Source: Pezizomycotina sp. ARF18 (lineage: Eukaryota; Ascomycota). Taken from it: a stretch of DNA of 64,000 nucleotides. Shown here in pieces: positions 1-11,071 of this stretch (the first letter of the stretch is position 1; every line of letters starts with the position of its first letter). The notes under the pieces are model-generated. The model was not told the origin of the DNA, ran no database searches, and saw only the letters and a list, made by a program, of their open reading frames with translations. The DNA is taken from the NCBI GenBank assembly GCA_002224055.1, contig AZLU01000017.1:128522-192521 (forward strand), given 5' to 3'. Made by a program: the position numbers and the translations under genes.

Positions 1-2585
1 CGCGCCGCGGAACGCTCGAAGTGGCCCACGGAGCAGGTACTAATGCAGCTTACGAATCGCTCGCACATGGTATATACCCACGTCAGCTTATCGCAGGCGT
101 CGCAGGCAGCCATGGCACTATCCTGGTGGACGTCCTGCAGGTCCGACGACAGCCGCTCCTTGATGTGCGTTTGCAAAACGTGCGCTTTAAACGATACACG
201 CTTGAAGCGTAAGAGCACCAGGATAGAATCGCGCTCGGAGCTGAAGGACTCCGGCAAGAACATCTGTATGATATTCAGGTGCTCCAACGCCTCCGAAGCT
301 TCCAGCCTTCTGAGCTCCAGGTCTAGCGTCTTCACCTGCGCCTTGGAAGCAGAAGACTGGAGCTTCAGGTTTATCTCCATCATCGCCTTCGACCTGCTAG
401 AGAGCTCCGCGGACATAGATTCGCTAGCCTGGTGCGACGCCCTCATGTCTTCCAGATCGCTCTGCAGCGTCGTCACGAGCTCCCTAAACCTAGCAATGGT
501 ATACTCGTAGTCCAGGGTAGCTTCGTCGAGGGAAATGATCTTCTTGTCATCTCCGTAATTACGAGATCCTTATAGTCTAGTTCTTCTTGCATCTGCTTTT
601 CGGTTTCGACGTGGTTGATTCGAGCTCGTCCGCAAGCTCTTGAGATTTTCGAGGTCTTCGATGGTGGCCTTTAGCTCTTCCACTTCTTCGCTGTAGCTGA
701 GGTTCTTCTCCGTGAGTTCTTCGAGCATTTCTTCGGCGCCGAGGGCGTTGTCGAGCTGCGTGCGTAGGTCTCGATGGCGTTTTCGGTCTGGATTAGTTTT
801 CCTTGGTACTTTCGTATTGCTCTAATTAAATAAACTGCGCGTTAGCGAGATAGTTCACATATATACCCAGTTGAGAACGTTTTGGATCATGATAGAATGT
901 GATAGATAGCTCTTACCTTTATACTGCGTCAGCTCCTCGTTGTCCTCTTCGAGCGATTTGATCGTGTCTTTCATCTCTTCCGCTCTTGTAACGTGACATC
1001 CTCAATCTCAATAAGCTTCCTTCAGCCTCTCGTTTTGCTCTCCATCTGCAGCCAACCCGTACTTGTCTTCTCCTCCGGCGACATTTCCTTCCCCAACTCC
1101 TCATTCTCTTCCCGTAACACTTCAACCTCAAGCTCCAGCTCCTCAAATTTATCTTTCAATGCCGTGAGCTCCATCTTGACGACCTCGTAGTTCTCCTCCG
1201 CCATCTCGCGGTCCAGCGTGGCCATTTCCACGATCATATCGTTCTCAGCGCGCTGCATCTCGAGCTCTTCCCGTTCGGCTTCGACCTCCTTAAGCTGCCG
1301 TCGCAGTTCGGTAATCTCGGCCTGCTGCGGCTGGAACTTCGTCTGCAGCTTCTGTATGATTATTTCGAACTTATCGCGCTCCTGCTCCAGCCGGCCCATC
1401 GCCTGCAGTTTCTCCCGGTCTTCTATGCGCTTTTTTCCAGCAGGCGGATCTTCGATTTTAGGTCTTCGATCTCTTTCGTCATCTGCAACCACCGTTAATC
1501 AGCCCCATCGCTCTCATCTACTTGTTCGAGGTTGTAAAGAAACGAACTTACAGCAGAGCTACTCTTCCCGATAGGACCACCCGACTCGTCGCCTCCCTCA
1601 TCGTGCTCAGATTCGTACCGCCAACGCCCCTCCCCCAACTTTCATAATCAGCACTGACGCTCCTCCCGCTCCCGGCCCGACTCCACTGACTCCGCTACCG
1701 CCGCCGATGCTACTCTTCCTCGCCATGAAGCCTCCGCCCATGTTACTCGGTAATCCCGAAAACGTGTCCGGCGAGCTGCGCCCGCTGGATACCGTACTCC
1801 CGCTCGTCCGCTTGTAAAGGTTCGACGTGGCGTCTTAATGCCCTGCCGACCCGCGATCTTATTCGCGGCGGACTGCACGGTCCCCGTACGCGGTGCTGGT
1901 GAAACGAGCGAGGCGCGACGGTTTACGGGCGGTGACCCATGGAACTCGGGCGGCCCGAAGTGGACGTTGAGCGGACCCTACGCCGACGGAAGATGCGCGG
2001 CTGTGGGCGTGGATGTTCTCGTGTATTTGCGCCCGATGAACCGGCGACGGACGTTGTCTGGTCGGTTTTGTCGGTGATTGCTAAACAAAAATAATACCGT
2101 TAAAGCCAGCCACTAATACCATATACCATATATCGAACAGCAAAGCTACTAGAAATTGAGAGAATTAGAGCATTGAATATATACCATCGACATCCTCCCC
2201 GCCGCCGCCGCCGCTCCGTCGCACTCTTCGGCCCCGGACTGTAAATCCCACTAATCCTCCTCCCGCTGCCGGTCCAAGACTCGGCTTCCTAACCGGCGTC
2301 TTCCCAACTCCAGTAGAATCCGCACTAGTCCTCCTATTCGCATTGCTACTAGGCGCCGCTAGAACCTTCAAGTTATTCGGACGACGAATAATCCGTACTG
2401 GGGACCCCTGCACTCAAAGTACTGCGTCCCCTGCACGCTGCCGTCGTTCTTGCCCGTGGGCTCGTCAAGGGCTACGCCGATCCATTCGCCGCGGAGAAGG
2501 TGGTGCGGCCGATGAAGGCGATCGTGCCGATTTGGTTGTCGGCGGCTTGGACACGCTGGCCGACGGCGAGGCCGTCAGCTGACAT
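1..2585 (-). CDS. Dynactin p150Glued subunit (partial; C-terminus beyond left edge)
   Basis: Large subunit of dynactin, the dynein activator that binds microtubule plus ends (Neurospora ro-3, yeast Nip100 family). The N-terminus starts at 2585 and carries a CAP-Gly domain (about 2360-2570) with the diagnostic GKNDGSVQG motif. A basic Ser/Pro/Gly-rich linker follows, then a long coiled coil (about 1020-1480) containing [13 protein letters not shown], typical of p150. The 1-820 segment matches the Dynactin domain, with [15 protein letters not shown]-like and MFLPESF motifs. Probable introns are at about 2072-2189, 1483-1551 and 822-916. The reading frame shifts several times: near 2475 one G seems missing inside the CAP-Gly TFSAGEWIG motif, and near 2383 one C is missing before RPNNLKVL. 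The domain order is complete and in register apart from these shifts, so I infer a functional gene with sequence errors. Identity is secure; exon edges are approximate. Confidence 0.92.
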
Positions 2586-3057
2586 TGTGTATTAACCCGT
2601 TATTCGTTTGCTGATGTTTATGAAAGATACGTATTACATATTATGAATTGCACGAGGTGAATTAGGGTGGAGGGTTGTTATACGCGTGTGGAAGTGTTCA
2701 ATTGAAGCTCCTATCGCGTTTTGGTGTGGAATTGGGTTAGAGGTTGAGCGTGTTGTTTGTGCGGCGGGAAAAAAGCGTGTCGGAGATTGATATAGGAGCA
2801 TTCTACAGCTAACCTTCTTAAGATAGCCTCCTAGGAGAGAAGTCGAGCGGTTCCGAGTACTGATGTGCCTTTCTAGCTCTAGAGGCTTCTCGTTTGTTCG
2901 TTCGTTCGTTTTTTTTTTTTTTTTTTTTCAATATTTCTTTAATACTAGGACAGTCAATTAATCCTACAGATATTAGACTAATCATCAGTATTTTATTTAG
3001 TTCAAGAACACACATCTACTTGTTATTACGAATGTTTAGCTTCCAATCTATACTATA
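2586..3057. other. Intergenic spacer upstream of the dynactin gene
   Basis: AT-rich DNA with a T tract of about 20 bases near 2910. This is the probable promoter of the minus-strand dynactin gene and the 3' flank of the next minus-strand gene. I see no gene in it. Confidence 0.5.
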
Positions 3058-4450
3058 TTAACATGTATACCTCAGGCCCAGAAAGACGCGAACACTTATA
3101 TAGCCCAGCTTCGCGATGAGATCATAAAAAAAAAAATGAACCATTATACAAATAAAACCAGACTCGGAACATGCTATCAATCCGTCCAATTCCATCCTCC
3201 TCGTCAACCTAACAGTAATCCCTCCCTGCGCAACCTGCCACCCGCAAAGCCACGTCTCCAACCCCATACTAACAATTACCCGCAATACATTACCCCCCGA
3301 ATCACTAACCGTCGTCGCCGCCAGGCTAAACTCCCTATCCTCAACGGTACATTGTCCGTAATCTCCGCAAAAGTATTAACGTAAACGCACGCCAGTATCC
3401 CTTCCCAGAATATATAGCAAAGATGATCCAGATGTTCGGTATGAAATTCACACCGCGTGCGCGACGAGTAATAGGTTGACGAATTGCAGTATGGACGGCA
3501 GTTAGAGTGGCGGACACGTTATGAATGGGATGGAGGAGCGGGATGAAGACGCCGATTGGTAGATTGTTGCTAGGTTGAACGTCGCGGTATGCGAATGGTA
3601 GCTTGAGACGGTAGAGTAGCGTGCGCGACGCCTTGGTTATGGGTTATCGCCGATGTAGACGAGGAGAAGGGGAGCATGTACGGCCAGAACCTGTAAAAAA
3701 ACACATCAAGGATTAGTATACTGCAATCAGCAGGGCAAGAAAAAAAAATATTGGAGTTTTGAGGATGAACTGTACAGAACTCGCCTCTTTTAGATACTGC
3801 AAACGAATCCATACGCCGCTTTTATTACTACGGAGTGACTGCACGAGCGCTCATCGGTGCCTCTTCGCGTGTAATAGCTCGCGTACTCTCCTCCTCTTCA
3901 CCGCTACACTACGACAACATCACCCGACCGCAACGTACGCACCCACTACCATTCCCCCTCGAGCACCGCCCGCGCAATACCCCAAAAACGCAAAAGCATA
4001 TAAACGGCAACATCCATCCCACAAGACTGCTCTTCACGCTGAACACCAACCAGTCGTCGCGACCAAATACGCGCGCTACCAACCAACCGGCCCCCAGCCA
4101 CTACTCCAAAACGCGAGCCGAAGGAACCGTAGTAATGCGTCAGACCCAAAAAGCTAGCTCACCGGCACGATATGCTAGCTAATATTACGCCCGAACATGC
4201 GCCAGCTTATGCTCGACGAGAACGCGACGAAGCATGCCCACCAACGCGGAAAGGAGGAAGAAGGCGATTTGCGTACCGGACTGGATGACGTGGATGAGTA
4301 CGGCGCGACGTTCGTGAAGAACGAGGGAGACGTCGAAGAGGAGGCATGCCTCGGTAGTGTGGGGCCGACGAGGTCAGGGCGGCGGATAGGATTATTACGT
4401 AGACGTTGTTTATTTAGGCCTGTTCAGAATGATGTTAGCCTTTTCCTTTT
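3058..4450 (-). CDS. Unidentified multi-pass membrane protein
   Basis: I do not recognise the family. Coding character is seen on the minus strand in pieces that switch frame. One piece (about 4200-4350) contains a hydrophobic segment around [20 protein letters not shown]. It is followed by a probable short intron (about 4160-4200, GTAATA to GCTAG). Another hydrophobic piece lies at about 3950-4150. After a further intron ending near 3692 (TTTTTTTACAG) comes a segment reading [18 protein letters not shown], then [13 protein letters not shown] and [21 protein letters not shown] soluble tail around [20 protein letters not shown] ends near 3058. The shifts look like the single-base losses seen in neighbouring genes. 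The layout suggests at least four membrane segments and a C-terminal domain. Exon limits and the start are uncertain, and a membrane receptor or transporter is only a guess. Confidence 0.42.
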
Positions 4451-6943
4451 AGTTGTTCTGAGTAGTAACGCGTAACGGTGCGGTGAGACAGCTGCTCCAG
4501 TCAAAACAACAAAAATAAAATTAAAAGCGTGAGATGAAACGTCACGAGCGGTAGGATGGAAAGGTTTTTTATTTGCGAACGAAAACCAGAAGGCTACCAA
4601 ACCCTGGGGGAAGCGCCCGAGAAGGACTGCTTGATCCTCTCGTTCAGGCTAGCCATGAGGAGATGGGGCGCTGGAAGTGGGATCCGCAATGTCATGTAGT
4701 TGCTGTTGGTACGCTTCTTCCGGTGTAAGAGTAGATGCACGTCGTGGCGCGTTAAAAAACTAGAACCCGTCTTTTCGATATTTGATGGCCGCTGAAGCGT
4801 TAAAGGATGGTGCAGCTTTAAGATGCTGTTGTCGTGAGAGCTTTTTTAGTTCGCGAGATCTCCATTATTATTTTTTTTTTTTTCCGGTGTAAGAGGTAGA
4901 TGCACGTCCGTGGCGCGGTTAAAGAACTAGAACCCGTCTTTTCGATATTTGATGGCCGCTGGAAGCGTTAAAGGATGGTGCAGCTTTAAGATGCTGTTGT
5001 CGTGATGAGCTTTTTAGTTCGCGAGATCTCTCATTATTATTTTTTTTTTTTTTTTTTTGGGTGGGACATTATTATTTTTTTTTTTTTTTTTTTTTGGTGG
5101 GACAAGATAAAGGCGCCGGAAATTTACTAAGAAATTAAGTAATTTTAAATGGTTCAAAGTTCAAACAGCAAAATAAAGAAAATTAACCAAGCATCTGTTG
5201 ATCCTCGCAAAGAAAAGAAAACATTACACCGGAACTCTAGAAGAGGACGATAATATTAAGAATAAAAAAAAATAATACGCAGAAAGCGAGAGTGAATATA
5301 TGAAAATAGATACAGAATAAGGCCTAAGATAAAAATTGCTATTGCTCTTCATGGTTTCCGATCCTCTTTTCGTAATCTAAGTAATTTCTTTTCTTATCAG
5401 CTTCGTTTCCTCAAGCTGTTGGTAAAGGATTTATCGATATTGCAAGTGGGATTAGCCGGTAGTCAAGTGACATCAAAGGGGCATTACTATATATACGAAT
5501 AGCCCAAAAAAAAAAAAAAAAAAAAAGAAGCACACACGAGAAGCACTATGAGACGATGGTACCATAACTAATCGATAATAGTCCTTAATTCCTTACTATC
5601 CAAATTTCATGTCAATTTTGTAAGAACGAACGTTGTGTGAGCAATATTAGGTCTATTGGTTCGTCAGGAGATCTACTACAGTGAGTAGATACGTGCCAGT
5701 TGGAACTCGGCCTGCCCTGACCCCAGCAAAAACCGTGCTACCCATCGGGGTACTGCGGCCTTTGTAACGCTAGGTTAAAGTATTATATGTAGTACTGTAA
5801 TGCGTAAAAGCAAAAAACTGGTCACGTCGACTTTCGAGGTTACCACCATGTTTTTACAGCGGATGTGCGAGGCCATAAAGAGCGTTTTTTCGCACTTGTG
5901 ATTTCTTTTCGATTTTTGCCTCCAGGCTCTAGCTATTCCGTGCATTTGCTCCTGGCGATAAGTAATAATAATTAATATAAATAATATAGAGTGTTTCTCG
6001 AGCTGAGGCCAAGTAAAATAAGGCACTTAAATTAGTCTTCCTGTAACCTGTTCCAGCAAAGAGTTCTCGCTACTAGTACTTCCAACTACAACTATTCTTT
6101 TTACTAGTATTTAAGTATGTTATTATAACATTATATATATATATATATCCTACATGTGTACATATACCTAAGTATCGTCATCACGATTTTGTGTTTAGTT
6201 TAAGCGAGAAAACGAAGGAACAACCGCCACCTGATATCTTTTCCCAACGGATGATATTTTCTCGTACCCAGCCTCTCCCGAGTTGATATCATTTACCACT
6301 ACTTACTAATTTGCTTTCAATAGCTACTCGGAAAGGTACTCAACTTACCTACTTATCTTCAGCGATACGTTAAATATTCTCACCAATGCATCCACTCGTA
6401 TCTAGACAACGTAACAAACGTTTCTACTTACTTCCAAAAAAGCTTACTAACGTCTTACAACAGCAGCCCTACAAGAAGACTCAGTGAGCAAATTGCAGAG
6501 GGTCCAATCCAAGATACAAAACTAATATAGAGACATCAGGAAAACATTCTGACTATACGTACTTAGTAAGTAGGTGGACAAAATGCCGACTCGATATTGA
6601 TATATAGAGCTTTGAGTAGGTAGGAAGTAGGTACTAAGGTAAGAAAAAGGGGTTGGCGGTGGTGGTGGCGAGCAAAACAACCTTGAGGGCACTTTAATGA
6701 CAACCATATCGCAAGTCACTGACTAGTCTTACGTAAAAAAGAAAGGGGGAAAAAAGGGCAAGGAAAAGGAAAGAAAAGAAAAGAAAAACAGAGCTTCAGG
6801 GTACAGAGTAGGGATAACCCATTGTTTAGCGCAGCCTCAACTAACCAAAAATTTTTCCACACAAGCCTTCATCCTTACTATCAAAAGCTTCCCAAGACCT
6901 CTACCCGGAACACATTGGGGTATGGTGCAACATACTAAGAAGG
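4451..6943. other. AT-rich intergenic region
   Basis: About 2.5 kb with many homopolymer tracts (T tracts near 4870, 5040 and 5075; A tract near 5505), a short TA repeat near 6135, and the tandem near-duplication described separately. Stops are dense in all frames. Purine-rich DNA at 6735-6790 may be a leader for the minus-strand patch to its right or plain low-complexity sequence. I see no gene. Confidence 0.55.
4718..5052. repeat. Tandem near-duplication, about 165 bp x 2
   Basis: Unit 1 (4718-4881) and unit 2 (4882 to about 5052) are the same sequence. They begin at TTCCGGTGTAAGAG and end in a T tract. The differences are almost all short gaps in unit 1 (for example GAGTAG against GAGGTAG, and GTCGTGG against GTCCGTGG). 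A small third echo follows at about 5059-5104 (GGTGGGACA plus a T tract, twice). Confidence 0.9.
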
Positions 6944-8143
6944 CTAAGAGAGAGAGAAATCGAGACTGAATAAGGTGACCGGGGAGAGGAGAAAAAAAGG
7001 AAGAGAAATAGCGAAGAGGGAATGATGTGGTTCAACATCCCATCTACAGGCGGGGCTTGCTGGCGGCGACTCACGAACGACGGACGCCGCCATCCTCCCA
7101 GAACCTTTGCCCAGAAATCTTCGGTGAATCTCGGCGCCCGCACCCTTTCCTTCCTTCTCAAAAAAGTTTTTGTCCTTGACAACTTTGCTCAGCCCATCAA
7201 GCCACCTATGGGACCGAGGCGGCTCCATTGGAGTCCACTCCTTCACCACTCCTCCCACTGTTTCCGGGCCTCTACGAACCGCTTTATGGCCGAGAAATTT
7301 CATATTCCAGAAGTTGAGACCGAACTCCGTTCCAAGCTCCGACTCGCATTCGCAAAGGATAAAGACCAATCCTTCAGTCGTCAGGAATTTTGAATCCACT
7401 TGGGTCCCCGCCAAATGGGTCCCCATGCACCAGCCGTTTAGCAGCACTACAGCCCCCCTGAAAAGCAGTTATCATTTTTGGCGCTACTTCTGGCAAGGTA
7501 GTCGAAAACCGCATCTGACGTCTCGTGTAGTACCTTCCCCCATGGAGTGTGGGCTGATCACGGTCTGCGTACTCTACGTGGTAAACGGTTTCGAACGTGC
7601 GGATACTCGCGGGTGCCATTTCCAGCCGGTGAAAGGAAAACTTCTTTACTTTCCAAAATGGCTGCGTCCAGATGTTTCGAGCTAAAGACTAGCCTGCATC
7701 TGCGCATCGGGGCTTTCTCGGGTCGACTAGGTAGATTCTTACGAGTACTTCGTCCGAGATCCTCTTGTTAGAATAGGCGGTGTCTACCGAACGCCCATGC
7801 CTGTCCGACTTTAAAGTTATATCTTTTCTCCGTTTTGTTGAAGAATCGGATATTCAGCACCTGAACGGGGCTCAACTTTTTGCGTTAGTTGGTAGCTTCT
7901 CGATGCAGTTCGTAACCACTGAGGAATAACGATAACCTTCGTAGGCTATGCCTAGACGTCGTCGATGCTAGCTGGGGAGACAAATGTCGGAAGCCGTGTC
8001 GGTGAAAGATACCCTTTAAAACAACCCAGCGGGTGTCTCTCGCCGCTATTTTCATCGAGCTTTCTATGCAGAGACCGTATTCGATATTTCCTTCGCCAAT
8101 AGATGAAATTTCGCGGCCATCCTATATATGCGCGATTTCGCAT
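6944..8143 (-). CDS. Unidentified coding patch
   Basis: I cannot assign a family. The best stretch is an open frame from 7447 to about 7000 that reads as plausible protein, including FLTTEGLVFILCECESELG, NMKFLGHKAVRRGPETVGG and PRSHRWLDGLSKVVKD. It ends in low-complexity sequence. Upstream pieces on the same strand include FETVYHVEYADRDQPTLHGG (about 7510-7600), NIRFFNKTEKRYNFKVGQAW (about 7800-7870) and GLCIESSMKIAARDTRWVV (about 8020-8080), in different frames. The base composition is more balanced than the surrounding AT-rich DNA, which supports former or present coding use. It could be a host gene broken by sequence errors or a decayed element. No diagnostic motif decides between them. 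Confidence 0.3.
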
Positions 8144-10379
8144 CGCGGCTTCGGTTACGTCTTCCTCCGCTACGACTAACTCTTGGGGATTGCTAATGTG
8201 AACGCGATAAATTATCAGTATTTGATTTTAAATTGAACAGATTGAATATATAATAACGATATATTATCTCAGGTGATGTAAGGCGGTGATGTAGCGTAAG
8301 AAAGGATTCAGTATAGAGATGCATCTCCATAAAAAAAATTTTGGGTCGTCGTGATCTTCTTTTCATATATGCTACTACCCGCTTTATCCACTTTCAACGC
8401 CCAATAGTGACATCAAAGGGGACGGAACCTAAGCGAAAGGCACTAAAAGGATTCTTTCTAAATTTTGAAAGTGATTAGTTTTTTTTAAAAGGCACACCTA
8501 GAAAGTTACACCACCATCACCAAGGACATCTCTCGCGAGCAAAGACGCAAAAATTATCCACTTTGTACTTACTGGTCACGTTGGGGGTATCATGCACATT
8601 ATCAGCGCTAAATTTATAAAAAAAAAAAAAAAAAAAAAAAACGGCGTTGTCTGGCAAAAAACAGAAGCGCTTTTGCAAGCGCTTAGTTGGGAGGAGTTTG
8701 GTGAAGATCACTATTATTGCTATCATAGCTCGTCCTTAATTTCTTTCGTATTCCGCAGACTCCGTGACTATGGCTCCTATAGAAAGATCTTTGCTGCACA
8801 CCACCTCACTTACCGGGCCCAACGCGAAGGGCGTGCGAGTGTCAAAAAGAAAAAGACCACTCCTAGCACTCCTATAACCTTTTTGACTTTTTTCCACGGA
8901 CATCCTTGATACCCCAGAAGACGCATGCATGTATAGTGCAATCAGTGCGCCTGCATAATTGTCCTCTAATAATGCCAGCTGCTACTTAGCTGTCCTGTCG
9001 ATTTAAAAAAGAAAAGGAAGAGGAAAAAAAAGCCTCTTTTTTACTTCTTCCCTCTCTACCTTTTCTTTCTCTCTTGCTTGACTAATAAGAATTAGTAGGG
9101 GAGGATTGCAATTCCGGTGGGGAGAGAAATGAGTAAAGGGTAGCGATAAAAATCACCATCAATAATGGAAGAAGGGTAAGTAACCTGAAAACGAAAGAGC
9201 GGCCAAAATAAAAGGCGAAGGCAAATGGGCAAAATATACCGCGAAATCGTGAGATTTAATAGGAAGATTCAAAGCCAGGGCCGAAATCCCCACATCTCTA
9301 TAAAAGCAAAGGGAGCCAGCTATATTCTTGTTGCTGTTTTTTTTCTTGTGCTGAAGGGTTGCTTTCCTATTGGAGGTTAAAACAGCGATTAAGCGATCTT
9401 TGTTTATCAATTTATTTTCTCCTCCGGAAATGTGCTCTAGAACCACATCTGGCAACAACATACAGGTCTATACTTTTAACGGACGGTTGCTTGTGGGTGT
9501 TGTTTGGTGGGTGCTTCCCTCGGGGAGCTCTACCTCCAATGAAACCTACTGGGGGGAAAGATTGGCTACGTCAACAAAACAATCCAGCAAGGTAAAAAAG
9601 ACGCTGTCGGTATCTTATGATAATTGACAACGGTTAATGGGCAGGGCAAGCCATGGTTTCTTTCGAACATACCTTGTGGGCCCTGCACTATTTCACCCCC
9701 TCAACGTTGCATCAATAGAGCTGCTTATACCTATAGCAAAAAGAGCGATATAACGGTAAATGTTTGGAGCTCTTCTCGAGATGGGGAAATGTGAAATGTA
9801 GTCAGAATGCTGTTTGTTTTTCCGTTAGAGCACCCAAAATTTCCTTCTTCTTTCTCCACTTATAATTGTATTTCATGTTTTCTTGTTCAGTGACCGGGTT
9901 AGGAAGAACAAACTCTCACTTTTTGTACGCTCGGGAAGTCCCGACTGAAACAACCAATTGTGAACTTGAACTGTGTGCGATAATTCTTGCCTGAACGTAA
10001 AAAAAAAAAAAAAAAAAAATGGGGAACCGGAGACGGAGTGGTGCACAGGAAATCGTGATCCAACTGCTGATTCGACCGCGATCCTGCTTTTTGCTTTTCC
10101 TCTCCAGCCGAACGAAACAAAAAAAAAATACACTCACACATACATACAATCTGGCGACCTGTCCCTGCAAGGCAAAAAAAAAAAAAAAAAAAAAAGAGGA
10201 GAGAGAAGATAGAGGAGGGAGGACAAAAGGAATTAGATTGTGCAATGTTGCGCTGTAAGTAGAGTTGATTGATTGCCGGTTAGGTTGGAAGAAGAAAAAA
10301 GCAATGAAGAGACAGCAAGAAGAAGAAGAAGAAGAAGACAAGACACAATGCAAAGAATTTAATATATTTGGTGGATACT
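8144..10379. other. Intergenic region upstream of the Rxt3 gene
   Basis: AT-rich sequence with A tracts of about 20 bases near 8618, 9999 and 10176. Open frames here are mostly poly-Lys or poly-Phe products of the homopolymers, and I do not regard them as genes. The right part probably belongs to the Rxt3 promoter. Confidence 0.5.
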
Positions 10380-11071
10380 TGGTATATACTTATTTATTTA
10401 TTTATTTTCCTTTTCTTTTGCGGGTTCCTTGTCGCCTTCTGTAGATTTTTATTTTATTTTATTATTTTTCTTTCCTTTTTTTTTTTTTTTTTTGAATTGA
10501 TTTATTATTATTTTTTTTTTTTCTTTTTTCCCAGTTCCCAGGCCCCCATTTCCTTTCCTTAGCGCAAAAATTAAAAAGAAATCTCCTCTTTCTCTCAAAC
10601 TTCATCAAAATCGCTCTTTAATTCCTTCTTCCCTTCCTTCCCTTCCTTCTCCCTCTTCTTTCCTCTCCTCCTTTTTCGAACACTTCGTCATCACCATTCT
10701 TTGTTTATATTTCCTTATCCTTAAGGAAGAAAGAAACATTACCAGACTATATTATTTACCTATAGCCTTCTGTCGTCCTTTGCTGTTCGCGATCATTTTG
10801 CTTACTCTATTACTCTACTTCCCGTCTTTCTCTTGCGCTCGGATCCGGGGTTTGCGAGGAAGTAGGAAAAAGAAAAGAAAAAAAGAAAAAAAAAAAAAAA
10901 AAAAGAAAAGGGAAAGAAAAGGAAGGGGAAAAACTTCCGTTCGCCGAAAAACACAAAACCGCAGTTTCGTTCGACCGACTAGAACGAAGAGTAAAAATAA
11001 TAAAAAGTCATCACGCTACTAATCTGACCAGGAATTTTCTTCCTTTTCCTTTTCTCGCTTTCTTTCTCACC
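10380..11071 (+). promoter_or_regulatory. Pyrimidine-rich leader of the Rxt3 gene
   Basis: About 700 bp strongly enriched in C and T on the coding strand, with runs such as TTCCCTTCCTTCCCTTCC near 10630, ending directly before the ATG at 11072 in context TCTCACC-ATGG. Long CT-rich tracts just upstream of start codons are common in filamentous fungal promoters and 5' UTRs. A purine-rich interruption at about 10850-10940 may be a separate low-complexity patch. Confidence 0.5.

Noticed and set aside
5466-8420. Shared 16-base word AGTGACATCAAAGGGG near 5466 and 8405
   Set aside because: One 16-base repeat in a 64-kb window is expected by chance about every other window; no extended similarity is seen.
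10368-10562. 64-codon Phe/Leu-rich open frame, and similar poly-Lys/poly-Phe frames (e.g. 8592-8909, 9916-10353, 10780-11022)
   Set aside because: They are translations of A/T homopolymers and CT-rich leader DNA, with no conserved motif.
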